Below, in pieces: positions 33,458 to 46,500 of a DNA stretch of 64,000 nucleotides. The position numbers were made by a program, and so were the translations under genes. The notes under the pieces are model-generated. The model was not told the origin of the DNA, searched no databases, and saw nothing but the letters and a program-made list of their open reading frames with translations. Within the stretch, counting starts at the first letter, position 1. Every line of letters begins with the position of its first letter. Origin of the DNA: Tetragonia tetragonoides (Eukaryota > Streptophyta > Magnoliopsida > Caryophyllales > Aizoaceae); NCBI GenBank assembly GCA_038025085.1, contig CM076140.1:16078001-16142000 (forward strand), given 5' to 3'.

Positions 33458-33719
33458 TGTTGAGCTGTAAAGCTCAATGATTTTAGAGAGAGAATTGATT
33501 CGATGAATCTGTGAATCTGAGATTACAGATAGCATGTCTAATGCTATATATACAGAGAGCTAACAAGCTAACAAACTGACTCAGGACCTCTAACAAACTC
33601 CTAGGTCCTGTAACAAACTAATTTGCCAGATCAGCAAGACTAATTATTACACACAAGCTATTCTAACAAACTGATGACTCAGCATAACTAACTACATAAT
33701 TTATGTTATTTCTTCAACA
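33458..33719 (-). repeat. 3' LTR of the copia element
   Basis: 262 bp. On the minus strand it begins TGTTGAAGAAATAAC and ends GCTCAACA. It carries TATATATA near the middle (about 33545-33552). Confidence 0.95.
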
Positions 33720-33733
33720 CTCCCCCTCAAGTT
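33720..33733 (-). other. Polypurine tract of the copia element
   Basis: Minus strand AACTTGAGGGGGAG directly before the 3' LTR, the normal site for plus-strand priming. Confidence 0.85.
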
Positions 33734-34557
33734 GGGAGTGATGATAAAGCAGAAACTCCTAACTTGGACAGGAGCTTATGATGTTGATCAACAGAGAGGA
33801 TTTTGGTGAGAACATCAGCAAGTTGTTGTGAGGTGTGAACATAAGATGGCTTTACAACCCCTTCTTTAATTTTGTCCCTAATGAAGTGACAATCCACTTC
33901 AATGTGCTTTGTCCGTTCATGATATACAGGGTTAGCAGCTATGTACAAGGCTGCTTGATTGTCACACTTGAGGTCTGTAGGAGCAAGCTTTTGAAGGCCT
34001 AAATCCTTCAGTAGACTAGTGAGCCAGGTGACTTCACAAACAGTCAAGGCCATGGATCTATATTCTGCCTCAGTAGATGATCTGTCTACTACTTGTTGTT
34101 TCTTTGCCTTCCAGGAAACAGGAGATTTTCCAAGAAGTATGCAATAGCTTGCAGTGGATTTTCTGGACATGGGACAAGATGCCCAATCAGAGTCACAGAA
34201 GACAGTGAGGTGAGCTGTAGGGCTATGTGCCATGAGAATACCCTGACTAGGATTGTTCTTGAGATATCTCAACACATGAACAGCAGCTTCCATGTGTGCA
34301 GTGGTTGGTGCTTGCATAAATTGCCTTAGAAGTTGAACAGAGAAGCTTATATCAGGCCTTGTGATTGTAAGATAAATAAGTTTGCCTATGATCCTCCTGT
34401 ATGGTTCTGGATCAGATAGTAAGGTGCTAAGATCAGTAGTGAGCTTGATGTGATGATCCAATGGTAGCTTATAGGGCTTTGCATTGTTGAGACCATTCAA
34501 GTAAATCCATGATATATTTCTTTTGTGAAACAAAAATTCCTTGTTCTGAACGAGCAA
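33727..34557 (-). pseudogene. Copia RNase H region (end of pol), out of frame with RT
   Basis: A 276-codon frame covers the end of RT and RNase H: FCDSDWASCPMSRKSTASY, SSTEAEYRSMA, CDNQAALYIAANPVYHERTKHIEVDCH and QLADVLTK are the copia RNase H signatures, with catalytic Asp and Glu retained. It is one frameshift away from the RT frame (crossover about 34490-34510). The stop at 33727-33729 lies in the polypurine tract. Confidence 0.9.
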
Positions 34558-36538
34558 TTTCCAGGCCCAAAAAATACCTCAAATCACCTAAATCCTTCAT
34601 GTGAAATTGAGTAGACGAAAGCTTCTTCACTACTTGTATATCTTGTAGGTCATTGTCAGTGACAAGCATGTCATCAACATATACTAAAATGGTTGTAAAA
34701 GAGCTGCCAGTTTGTCTTGTAAATAGAGAGTAATCTGCTTTTGACTGCTGAAATCCAAAAGACAACAAAGCTGAGGAAAGCTTTGCAAACCATTGTCTTG
34801 GAGCCTGTTTTAAGCCATATAAAGACTTTTGAAGCTTGCAGACCTTAGAGCTTGAGATAGAACCAGTAGGAACCTCTCCTTGGCTAGGTTTAATTCTCTC
34901 CCCCTCACCAAAATAACCCTGTGGCAGTTTCATATAAACTTCTTTAAGTAAATCTCCATGGAGAAAGGCATTTGTAACATCCATTTGACATGTGTGCCAG
35001 CCTCTCATAGCTGCAATAGCTAGAAGTGCCCTAACTGTAGTCATTTTTGCCACAAGAGCAAAAGTCTCATCAAATTTTATGCCTTTTCTTTGATTGTTTC
35101 CTTGAATAACCAATCTAGCTTTACACCTCTCAATAATGCCATCAGATTTGTACTTTGTCTTATAAAGCCATCTACTGCCAATAGCTTTCTTTCCTGGAGG
35201 TAAGTCAGTGATGGTCCAAGTACTATTCTCCTCAAGTGCACTCAACTCAAGATTCATGGCAGTACACCACTTTGATTCCTTGACAACTTGTTTGAATGTT
35301 GTAAGGTCAGAGGTGGTGGTGACATTGCCAATGAAATGATCAAAGGAGGGTTTAATGGATGTATTGACAACATGATCAGTAAAGGCAATATTGGCTATAG
35401 GAGTATGCATACAGGACTCTTCACTCACGGGAGGACTGGCAGAGACAAATGCACTGACAAAATCAGCTTGCCAGGCAGGCTTCTTAGAGACTCTACTACA
35501 CTGTCTGACAGGAATATGAGTGTCAGTAGAAGTAGAAGAAGTAGGAAGAGGTGTCTGTATTGCATGGTGAACAACAGACTCAGAGAGATTCAGATCATCA
35601 TCATAGCAGAATGGAGAAGTAACAGGCATATCAGGTGGGATAGGTTGAAGCATTTGTTTGTAGCTGTCATTATGGAAAGGGAATATGTGTTCAAGAAATG
35701 GCACATCCCTGGATACAAATATTTTCTTGGTTATGAGATTTTGTAGTTTGAAACCTTTTTGTGTACTGGGGTATCCAAGAAACACACATGGAAATCCTCT
35801 GTGGGTGAATTTATCAGTACCTTGTTGAGGGTTTGAGGCAAAAGCAAGGCAGCAAAAAACTCTCAAATGGTCATATGTGGGTGCATTTTTAAACAGGATT
35901 TCATAAGGGGTTTTGTTGTGAAGAATTGGTGTTGGTAATCTGTTAATTATGTGTGTAGCTGTGAGAACACAGTCACCCCAGTAACTGATAGGTAAGCCAG
36001 CATGAAATCTGAGAGCCCTAGTTGTGTCTAAAATATGTCTATGTTTTCTTTCCACTATGCCATTTTGCTGAGATCTATCAACACATGTTGTTTGATTGAT
36101 AACACCATGAGCATTTAAGAAATTTTGACAAGGACCACTGTCAAACTCAAGAGCATTCTCAGACCTTAAGGTCTTAATGCTAGTTTTAAAATGATTTTGA
36201 ACAAATTTGAAAATTTTTTGAAGAGTAGCAAAAGCCTGAGATTTACATTGGAGAAAAAATGTCCAATGTGCTCTATTGTGATCTTCAACAATAGTGAGGA
36301 AATATTTAAAATTTTTGTGAGTAGGTACCCTGTAGGGTCCCCATATATCCATATGCACAAGATCAAATGATTCAGAAGAACTGGATGAAAAAGGCAATTT
36401 TGTCATCTTTGTCATAGGACAAGACATACAGACACTAGAACCCTTATCCTTAACATGTCTAGACACATTAGGAATATACTGCATTTTCTTTATTGAGGCA
36501 TGACTAAGCCTATGATGCCACAAGCTAAAAATAGACAC
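34469..36538 (-). pseudogene. Copia integrase and reverse transcriptase
   Basis: The 689-codon frame opens with the GAG-pre-integrase HHCC region ([10 protein letters not shown]), then integrase ([33 protein letters not shown]), then RT with [12 protein letters not shown] and the catalytic LVYVDDML. It is the longest intact part of the element. The frame differs from protease upstream (shift near 36540-36565) and from RNase H downstream. Confidence 0.93.
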
Positions 36539-36564
36539 ATGATTGCTATATTTATTACATGATC

Positions 36565-37626
36565 CTAAGATAGCAGCAATGGAGCTAGAGACAATACAGA
36601 CTTGAAACTGACAGGTTTAGCAACAATTGTAGCACCAGCAAAATGCACACTGTTGTGAGCCAGAGAAGGATGAATTTGAGAGAGTGGAATGTCCAGCAGA
36701 AGATACAGTCCATCAATCTCTCTACCAACTCCTCTCACCTTGTGGGTGACAGAGTCCTGAATTATGCAAAATGAGGAATAAAAAATCACAATCAGGTTAT
36801 TGTCTTTAAGCAGTTTAGGAACAGATAACAGGTTAAATTTGAAGGTTGGAACACACATAGCATCATGTAAATTGAGGTTATTAGCAAGTGTAATGTCACC
36901 TATGTGAGTTATGCCTGTTGTATAGCCATTAGGAAGAGTAATTTTAGGTTTGTGATCAAGAGGTTTAGATGAATGAAAATAGGACATAGAGGAAATCATA
37001 TGGTATGTGGCTCCTGTGTCAAGAATCCAGCTATCTTTCCTAGAAGAAGCACAAGAGCAAAAAACAGTACCTGCAAAACCATCACCAAGCTCATCCTCAG
37101 TGTCAGGAGCAGGAGATTTTGTAGACAAAGGCATATGTTTCAACAATTGTTCAAATTGTTCTTGAGTAAATATTATGCTTCTATCTGACTTGGAACTACC
37201 ATCTGATGATTAAGCCAAAGCAGCAGTCCTGCTCTCTGTGCCCTTGCCTTTGAAGTTTGGATTTCTAGGCTTTTGAGCAAAATTCTGATTGTAACCCTTC
37301 CTCTGAGGAAACTGTGCACTCTTGGAATGCCAGCTAGGATAACCAATGATCATCCAGCATCTGCCTTTGTTGTGACCTTTATTTCCGCACTTCTCACAGA
37401 TTTCAGTAAAACCTCCTTTACTGTATAATGCAGTAGTTTCAGTATGTTGAATCTGAGTATCCAGAATTTCTCTTTGAGATTCTTCCTATTGAAGCATGGA
37501 ACATGCAGTTTCCACAGATGGAAGTGGTGTCATAAGAAGTAATTGACTCCTTTGAGGTCCAAATTTATCATCCAAACCATTAAGAAATTGAAACAGCTTT
37601 TGATCCTCAGCTTGTTTCTGTAAAAC
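36565..37626 (-). pseudogene. Copia gag C-terminus and protease, with stops
   Basis: One frame runs through gag C-terminus and protease but has stops near 37627, 37486 and 37212. A zinc knuckle CEKCGNKGHNKGRC lies at about 37350-37392. The 37146-36565 part has the aspartic protease motif WILDTGATYHM and CVPTFKFNLLSVPKL. Confidence 0.88.
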
Positions 37627-38164
37627 CTACATAAAAGCTAATACATCTGCAGCAACATTTGTTACTTTTGGCAGATCATTCATAGCCTCAACTTCCTCCC
37701 AGAGACCTCTCATCTTTGTATAATGATCATTGATCAATGATCCAGCTTGCTTCTCCTCATATGTAGCTTTAATCAACTGATATTTTCGAGAGCCATTACT
37801 GAGAGAAAATCTTTTCTCCAAGGACAACCAGATTTCCCTAGCGTTTTGCATGAACAGAATTGATTTTGAAATAGATTCAATGACTGAGTGCATAAGCCAA
37901 GCAAATGATCATATGGTTGCAGGTGTCCCATTGATCAGCATGAAGAGCATCTGTGGGTCTAATGATTGTACCAGTCACAAATCCGAGTTTTCTCTTCGTT
38001 GCTAGGCCAATTTCAACCGATCTTCGCCATGCACAATAATTGGATGCTCCTTGAAGTTTTACTTGAACTACTAAAGATCCTGGACCTTCAGAGGGATGAA
38101 GATACATTGGATCATGAGGATCAGAAAAAGACATATATGTACGAGCTTCTTGATTTTCAGGCAT
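37627..38164 (-). pseudogene. Copia gag N-terminus, frameshifted
   Basis: The ATG at 38164 starts MPENQEARTYMSF, followed by a copia gag (UBN2/Retrotran_gag type) region: VKLQGASNYCAWRRSVEIGL, then after a one-base shift near 37905 NAREIWLSLEKRFSLSNGSRKYQL. Two short frames (38164-37877 and 37893-37627) together make this domain. Confidence 0.88.
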
Positions 38165-38532
38165 TGTAAATGTGAAATGCCAGATGAACAGAGTTTGAAT
38201 CTCTAGAAATGTGAGCTAAATATCTTGATGAAGACAAATCAAGATATCGAAAAAGAAATGATCAAATGTGTTTGTGATGAGCTTGAGAAATTGATGAAAC
38301 AAATCAATTTCTCGATAATCGAAATGAATTTTAGAACTTTTCTAGAGATTTAGGTCAATTTCAGAATTCAGTGTGAATTGTGTTAAAGATTTGACCTAAT
38401 AAGCGGAAGAATTTGTGTTTATGTGATTAACTGATAGAAGAAATACGTAAATCAAGTTCTCAACTCAGAAAAAGAATAAAGAAGATGAAATCTTCTAAGG
38501 TGTTTTAATGGAGCTTCAATGGAGCTTACATA

Positions 38533-38544
38533 GCTTTGATACCA
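38533..38544 (-). other. Primer binding site of the copia element
   Basis: Minus strand TGGTATCAAAGC, complementary to the 3' end of initiator Met tRNA, directly after the 5' LTR. The 38165-38532 stretch between it and gag is the untranslated leader. Confidence 0.88.
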
Positions 38545-38805
38545 TGTTGAGCTGTAAAGCTCAATGATTTTAGAGAGAGAATTGATTCAATGAATCTGTT
38601 AATATGGGATTACAGATAGCATGTGTAATGCTATATATACAGAGAGCTAGCAAGCTAACAAACTGACTCAGGACCTCTAACAAACTCCTAAGTCCTGTAA
38701 CAAACTAATTTGCCACATCAGCAAGACTAATTATTACACACAAGTATTCTAACAAACTGATGACTCAGCATAACTAACTACATAATTTATGTTATTTCTT
38801 CAACA
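38545..38805 (-). repeat. 5' LTR of the copia element
   Basis: 261 bp, about 97% identical to the LTR at 33458. It carries the same TATATATA promoter-like motif (about 38631-38638). Confidence 0.95.
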
Positions 38806-38810
38806 CTCGA

Positions 38811-39738
38811 TGTTTTAAAAAGGAACATCATTGGATTATGAATCCTCTAATGTGTTGTTTTGGTGATGCATTTTTTCTCTTTCATTCAAGTGTGTTATTT
38901 TTCAAATACACCCTCTATTTACAAGAGACTACAGGGAGAATACCTTTGCAGTAACGCAAAGGATCCCCACCCAAAACATTGAGCCCAAACACAACAAGAG
39001 GTAGTGAATGCCATTTATGTCCACAAAGTCGATATATATGACAAATTATTTTTGAAAAAAAATGTGCAAGTGAATGGCAACCGAGACATCCTCCCTTTAC
39101 GTCATGTTCGAACTCTCATGTTTAACGGCGAATATATCAGACTAATTGAATAACCAACGCAATCACTGACCCCGTCCATGTAGCACCATCAAGGGGCAAG
39201 TATTAAGTATAGTTGCTATAAGTTAGCAACACATAAAGAAATGGAAAATCGAACCCATAACCTTGCATTACCAAAACACTTAAGAGTAAGTTTGAAACTA
39301 CTCGATCACAACAAATCCTCTGGAGTTCTTCCTACAATAGTGGGAAGGTTGAAAAAGGTGATGTACGCTGCTACCTGAGAGCGTTTATGGAAGAGTCGTT
39401 GAAGAGTTTACAAAGGTGGAAAGGGAGCTTATGACAAATGCAATGGCTCAATCAATCCCTAAATTATTCTTTAATACCCTCCGTCCCTTGTTCACATTTA
39501 TTTATTAGTTTCAGTGAGATGAACAGATAAGTGTATTTTGATACGAGACATCCCCAATCAGTACTCTTGGAGTACGCACTAGACATCATAAAACCCCCAA
39601 TCTATACAATAGCTTGTAAATTACATACATCAGGCAAGCCAACAAGATGAGTGTCCCTCCAAAAAAAAAAAAAAGAAAAAAAAAAGCTATTGACCATGAG
39701 CCTCCAACACCAACCAAATGACATTTGGCCTAAAAGAC
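38811..39738. other. Intergenic DNA with old repeat fragments
   Basis: No gene seen. A tRNA-like patch at about 39245-39290 (minus GGTTATGGGTTCGATTTTCC) and a single Stowaway end at about 39477 (ACCCTCCGTCCCTTGTTCAC) are relics. Confidence 0.45.
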
Positions 39739-39741
39739 CTA

Positions 39742-40136
39742 GGCCTTGTTTGGTTGGCCGGGTGTAAGCCAACAAAGGAACTTGAACTTCCAAGGAATAA
39801 TAAGAATTTACATGATTTGGTTCACACACTTCCATGGAAATTGAAGTTCTATGTAAGTTGAACTACTTTGCATGAATCATGGGAAGTTGCTTACGTAGGG
39901 GGGGCTAGGTAAGTCCAACTTTCCATGCTAATTAGCTTAAATGACATTTTTATCCTTAAAAGTTAAAAATAGTAATTGCATGTGGATTGGGCAATTTATC
40001 ATTTTGCTTTTATTTCCAAGAAAGTATATGAACCAAACTAAGGTATTTCCATAGAATTAAAACTTACATAGGAAGTTGAAGTTACATGGTATTACAACTT
40101 CCTATGTAAGTCGACATAATTGAGCCAAACAAGGCC
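39742..40136. mobile_element. Tourist/PIF-Harbinger-like MITE (395 bp)
   Basis: Ends GGCCTTGTTTGGTT and the complement of AGCCAAACAAGGCC. A 3-bp CTA target duplication stands at 39739-39741 and 40137-40139. Inner arms pair too (GAACTTCC / GGAAGTTG). It lies about 430 bp beyond the S-acyltransferase stop codon. Confidence 0.88.
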
Positions 40137-40140
40137 CTAA

Positions 40141-40563
40141 TCAATCAGAAAGTTAAAAGTACACCTGCAACAGATATGGGCCAATTACAAGATCCTAGAA
40201 TTCATATTTACAGAAAGAATAATATCAGCAAAGTTTGGATGAAATCCATAGGTGGTCTGTCCAATAAACAAGGCAAAAGTATGATTAAGAGCTGAGACTA
40301 AAACTTTTCTCTAATAGAGCTCACAATCCTATTGGTTACTTCTCTTAGATGAATGTCCAAAGAGGCAGCAATTAAATAAACCTACAGAGCACAGCAACCC
40401 CAACAAGGAAAGACTGGTTGCTCTGTAGAAGGTCTCTAACCAAATGGGGGCCAAATTTCTGACTTCCAAGGCTATAAAATGTACAAAAGCAATGGCAGCT
40501 CCTTTCAGTAGCCAGCCCCATATCAGCTTCCACCAAGCGTGACTTCGATATAACCACTTTGCT
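40141..40563 (-). other. Probable 3' UTR of the S-acyltransferase gene
   Basis: Sequence after the stop codon. An 87-codon frame at 40329-40592 overlaps the last exon in another frame and has no recognised domain. No sharp polyadenylation signal can be assigned. Confidence 0.45.
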
Positions 40564-43500
40564 TCATCCCTCGTGAGCATCTTTTGCAGCAACCTCAGGT
40601 GAAATTTCCCAGCTTTCGCTCCTTCTACCCCAACTAGAGTGCCGAATATCTGACCGAATTGGAGGAGTGTGATAATCTGAACCTACAAAAGAGCCACCCT
40701 CTGAACTGTTGTTAAGTACATTGCTTCCTCTACTACGTAAATCCTCCTCAATGTCTTCAATATTACGCCGCTGAGAAATCTTCAGCAGATCTCCTCCAAG
40801 ATCCAGGTCATCTTCTACCTTGATACGGTGATCGCGTGAATTGTCAACAGTCTCATTCTCCGGGGTGGTGCGTGGAGGTGGAGGTCTTTGTACCTCTTCC
40901 TGAACAAAAGCTCGGAAGTTGTTTCTTGATGGTTTTATCTTCGTGCCGAACACTTCAATAAAGTTGTTTGAACAGCCTCGATTGTAGACATTAAGCCTGC
41001 TGTCTGTTTTGTAACGGAAGTTCTCATACGTAGTCTGATGGAGTGAATGAAAATACTTCAGGTAACAAGAAACAATGGCGTCTAAGTAAAAGGAACTGTT
41101 ATGATTGATGTCTGGTTGGTTAAAAATATATGTACATCATGAAACAAAATAGAAAATACAAATGACAAGACCTACAAAACAACAGTGCGCAGAATAATGA
41201 TAAGAGTTCTCTCTAGGGGCTCCTTTACACCTGAGTTATTGTGGGATAGGGTGACTTGCTTAGCTTCTTTGTGGGCTAAGGCGGGAGGGGCTTTAGGAGC
41301 TATTCTGTAACTGATGTCCGGCAAAATTGGACTAACTTGCTGTAATTTCTTTGGACGGAGACTTGGTCCTCTGCTGCCGTTTTAGCCATTTCACTAATAC
41401 AATTTACTTTTATCTAAGAAAAAGAAGAGTGCACAGAATTAGCCAGATAAGATGCCCAACTTCTAGCTTCTACTTCTTCTCATTCATCATCCAAACTTTT
41501 TCCAATTCAAATCTGAATTTCAAGTAGTGACAGACTGACAGGAGAAAACACCAAGAAGGTCACCAAGCAATATTAAATTGAAAGGGGACCCCAAAAGGAC
41601 CACTTCTTCTTTACTATTCAATATGAAGGCCATTTTGTGCCAATCGTATATTTTCCATTCCTCAGAGATGCTACCATTGATTCAAACGCAAAATCCTCCA
41701 GATTCAACCCGATCCTAGATACATCACGTATGGAAGCCCCTCTTGATCTTCCATCTAGAAAGAAATGGTTTTGTTTTAGTTTTTTAACCGGGGAGAGGGG
41801 GTTCTCTAGATTTAAAGTACACCGAGTACCGAGCCATCCACCCATTTTCCCCCAACCAAATATGGCAGTACTTGTAAGAAATAGTTTGGAGAGACTAAGG
41901 CTTGAACCTAAAGTTTGGAGAACAAGTTTGGAGAGATTAAGGCTTCAACTTTGTTACTCATTATAAACTAAAGTTTTACCTGGAGGTTATCAGATTATTT
42001 ATTCAATATATCAAAAGATTTTTGATGGACTGGGTTTGCGATAGGCATCCATTGCCAATGGGGCAGAGGACACTTTGTGAGTAATTGCATTTGTCTTGTC
42101 ATACGGTTCGGATGGTATACTCCAAATCAGGTGTCACTTCAAGTTCAGGTTTGCGATGCATACCCTTGACCCAAAACTACCAAGTTCAGGCTAATCCTGT
42201 GGGTCAAAATGCACATTTTTTTGTTTGTTTTCTCCTCATTGATGAATATCAAAGAAGGATTGTTTCAAGTATTTGGGATCTATCATCCAAAGTAACAGGA
42301 GATAGAAGATGACGTAATTCACCTTATCAAACCAGGGTGGGTAAAATGGAGAAGTTCCTTAGCAGTTCTGACTTTCTGTGTGGCAAGACAATACCACTCA
42401 AATTAAAAGCAATATTCTATAAGCTAGCCATGCTTTATGGGGTAGAGTGTAGCCTATTAAACAAGCACATGTTCATAAGATGAGGGTGGCCGAGATGAGA
42501 ATGCTTCGTTGGATATGCAACCTTACTACCAACACATATTCACGAGCAGCCAAAGCAGCAGCAATTATTTTTATTTTTATTTTTTTTTAGATAACATGGG
42601 TGTCCAAGCTTTGTTTGACTAATCCCATGGGCCCTGAGGTTAACGACCAGTAAAACCTCCAGTGCCCTGAGGGGACTTGAACCTGGGACCTCTAGAATAC
42701 TTCTGAGAGGTCTTACCAGCTGAGCTACCCCCATATATAGCTAAAATATAGGATGTGGAAAAGCGACCTTCCCTCTCTCCCAAGGACTCGATCTTGTAAA
42801 CCAAAGATTTCTTCCTTATTTTAAGTAAGACTCATATCAACCAAACACTACAACTGACTTGTTATACTGATCCCCATATCCAACATATCAACATTGTTTA
42901 GTCATTTGAAACAAAATTAAAAACAAAAAAAATAAGTGTAAGCAATAGCATGCGTGTTCAAACCACAAGACAGGGCCTCACTGGTTGTTTGTCCAGCTGG
43001 CAGGCGCAATCCCTAGGTCCAAACCATGCCCTCTAGTAACAAGGTGTGCGAGCTGAGGAATATATTGTTTTTTAGGCGGGGTGGGGTGGGAAGCAGCTGG
43101 GGTTCCGCTCATTCCAAACTTCCCACTCTGGGCTGTGTAGAGTCTGCTTATAGGCCCCCAAAAAAATTATAAGATAAAGCTGAAAGCAATAATAAAAGAA
43201 AGAGAAAAAGCTTTTTTGAACATGTTGATTGATGCTTTTCTTTTCAAGGAAACTGAACCATGCCTGTCGAGAGCAAGTGTATGCACCTTTTTTTCCCTCT
43301 CATTTTTCAGGAAAAACCATCTCACAACCTTCTCTTAGAGCTCTTAGAGGGTTACGTTAAGTTGGTAAACGATAGGCATCAGAACTTCCTTCTGTTGGTT
43401 TTACATGCTAAGTACCACAAGCTAGCCAAAAGTTCATGTAACCATCCCCGGTTAGCGGGTTCAAGATAGTAGGCTTGGCTTGGTTGGTTTGGATAACTTC

Positions 43501-46500
43501 TGTCGCAGAAGGGAGGCGGAACTTTGGGGGAGAAAGTGCAGCAAAATGAGTAGAAAACATGCAAAGCACTAAAGCAGCTAATGATTCGATGAACATGATG
43601 CAAAATTGCATAGACTGATAAACGTTATGAAAAAGAGGGTGGGCCGGTGGTACGAAAAGCATAATTGCTCCGAAGCAAAAACAAATGCTAAGCTTAAAAT
43701 GACTAACCTGGTTTGTGCTGATAAGGTACAAATGGAAGCCAGTGAGCCCGCCAACAAACCACAAAGATATGAAACAATAAGCCATGAGTATTACTGATGC
43801 AGGTGAATGCTTCATGGCCTTCCAAACAGTATAGTCGTTGTCATCCATCAGAACCTTAATGTAGAAAGCCGAAAAGGCAAACACATAGATGCAAAGAAGA
43901 GTTGCCGAAGAGACAAATAGAAAGAAGTAACGGTAGTTGCGCTGCAGGGAAAATCAACGTGGTCAGACTCAAATTTAAGCATGATAGTTTACATATCATA
44001 GCAAAACTCTAGTAGCAGACAGAATTTGATTACCAGTCCAATGCACTGGCCCACCCATGGGCAATGGTGATCAAAACGCTCCACACAATTGTTGCATATG
44101 GAACAATGAGAGCACCGAGGTGGGCGATACAGCATGCATGTGTCACAATACTTTACTCTCACTGGAATTCCATTAACCATAACTTCTTTCGTTCGAGGAA
44201 ACTGAAGACCTGGTGTTTGTCTTCCACCACTCTCAACTACAGAAGAGTCATAACGGAACTCTTCCTCAGGAGGATGTGAGTTACGTGGAACAATCCCTGG
44301 GTCCCTCGTTGATGTAAGCAACAGCAGCTTCAATACCTTTCATAATCCACCAGAAATAACATAAATTATAAATATTCAGAACACAAATAGTGGAACATAT
44401 TCAATCATCCAAAACTGGACGGCACCTCATGAATTTCCAATGTGCAAAACACCCAAATAATCAAGAACTTAAGAGGCATTAATTGAATCTATCCTAAATG
44501 CTTGTTACAAAGAATCCGCATGCTGCAAAATGCTGGCATCAGATTCCGGCAAGACACTACCCAGAAACAGTCCCATACGAAATAGAGCAGATTGATAGAG
44601 CAAAAAGCTGTCCATTATAATAAAATAGGATCATTGAGGAATTGTCGCATAATATAGTGAACGCAACATGCTGTTGCGTTCACTATATTCATAATGTGTG
44701 TAATAGAACGGAAAATTAGTAATATACATGACAAATGGAAAGGAGTATGGGGCTCAAATATCTTACAAATATAGTGAACGCAACAGCTACTACCAAGATT
44801 GCATATCCAGCATCATATGATGCAAACTGGTGTGCATGGCGAAGATGCCATGCCACAAATATGCAGAAGATAACGGCTGGAACACTGATCAAAAATACGG
44901 TGACAAGTAGTGATTTAGCATCAGGCCCCAATATGAGTCGTCCACCAAAAAGGAATTTCTGCAATTGTCAGGGAAATGATAAAAACAATGAGTTAAGCAT
45001 AAAGGGAAATAACGTTAATACGCAATTCAGGAAGCACAAAGATTCTTATGCCTGGTGCATCAGTAAAACATAATGATCACTCCTCAAGACTATGCACGAT
45101 AGACAGATGGAAAATTTATTGATAACGACTTTTTTAATACCGCTCTTTGCGAACCTTTATTAATTTTTCAAAATTACCATCTTCTATAACTACTTTTTTT
45201 TTTTGAGTGACTTCTATAAATACTTTTATCCGTATATTGATACCTCTTCCCGCTTTCCAACCAAATGAGACCTAGGATGACCATTGACCAATTCGTCCCT
45301 CCTTTAGTAAATATAGGCTTCAAGTTAAATTCCCCCTCCCTTTTAAGATTAAGAGAAAAAATTTCTCGCTCTTCCCACTTCCTATCTCCCCCTTTGCAAA
45401 GGCCCTTTTAATACAATTTGTGACAGTGTTCACTGTGCAGTAAGACTATGAATAGCAATCCATTGACACCTATACCTGGACAACTATAAGTCTTGGTCTC
45501 TTCTCTCCTCCAAGGACATCAAGCCATGCACTCCCTACAAAGTGAGGTAGCAATCTGAACAATCAATCATCCACTTCATATCCTAGACAAAACACTCATG
45601 CTAGACACAAGTACCTTAGTAGTTATGAGCTCCCCCACGATTACGTAAGACACTTGTCTGTTTCAAGAAGTGCCTAATCATGGACATTGTGCAAGGGCAA
45701 AGTACATCACTTTGACTAGGTTGGGTAAACACACGAGGCTTTTTAGGAATGCTTTTCCGCATTAAAGTACATTTGCAGATAATTGTATTTGTAGCAAATC
45801 GCAGTTGTAAACATCACGCAAAAAACGCATTTTTCTTTTTCTTTTTTTTTTGGAAACCATGGGTTTTCTTTTCGGGATTTGCCTGACTATAATCCCACGG
45901 GCCATAAAGTTAACAACCAGAAAAACCTCCAAGAGTCCTAAGGGGGTTCGAATTAGTGAACTCTGGAATAGATCTCAGAACTCCTATTGCCACCAGCTGA
46001 GCTCCCAACATGGTATACATTTTTGTATTCCAAAGTACCAAAACCTGTTCTGATCCACTCACCTCAATGAAAAAGGGTCATTTCCTAATCCTTGCAGTTC
46101 TCTTCTCATATGAGAAAGATTTTATTAGAGATAGAAAAAAAGACACGTAAAGATCAAAGCTCTCCTTAGGGAAAGAAACCTAGTAGAAACATGAATTCTT
46201 GATTCGTTTAGGAGAAACCCTACTCCATGGAATTTGTAAAGAGCTAAGAGCAACATAGGGGCAAAGAAGGATAAATTGAGCAAGCTAGGAGCATATGCAT
46301 GCGTATTTAGGGAACGTTTAGGTATAAAATAATGAAGCCATCAATTCTCTCACTCTGCAAGAAGATGTGGAAAGCATGTAAACCTTGTATAGGCATACAG
46401 TTTTTTTTTTTAGATAACATGAGTGTCCAAGCTTTGCTTGACTAATCCCATGGACCCTAAAGTTTACGACCAGGAAAACCTCCAGTAGCCCTGAGGCGAC

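Larger units (their letters stand above)
33458..38805 (-). mobile_element. Ty1/copia retrotransposon, complete structure, decayed coding
   Basis: Two LTRs (33458-33719 and 38545-38805), an exact 5-bp target duplication CTCGA (33453-33457, 38806-38810), a primer site, a polypurine tract and gag-protease-integrase-RT-RNase H order all fit Ty1/copia. The LTRs differ at about 8 of 261 aligned bases plus one indel (~3%). With commonly used plant rates (0.7-1.3e-8 per site per year) that means an insertion roughly 1-2 million years old (inference). Several frameshifts and stops make it non-autonomous. Confidence 0.96.

Noticed and set aside
35288..35746. 152-codon plus-strand frame
   Set aside because: Opposite strand of the copia integrase/RT frame, with no domain.
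40329..40592. 87-codon minus frame overlapping the last S-acyltransferase exon
   Set aside because: Different frame from the exon, no domain, lies in the presumed 3' UTR.
41637..41966. 109-codon plus frame in intron 4
   Set aside because: No domain. It contains a local duplication (TTTGGAGAGACTAAGGCTT) and is intronic to the minus-strand gene.
42715..42732. tRNA gene suggested by GGGGGTAGCTCAGCTGGTAA
   Set aside because: The tRNA-like part is the SINE head; it continues into the SINE body and tail, and the same structure recurs in other copies.
42965..43160. Possible SINE or tRNA-like sequence (CCAGCTGGCAGGCGCAATCCC)
   Set aside because: Boxes A and B cannot be placed convincingly and no target duplication is visible.
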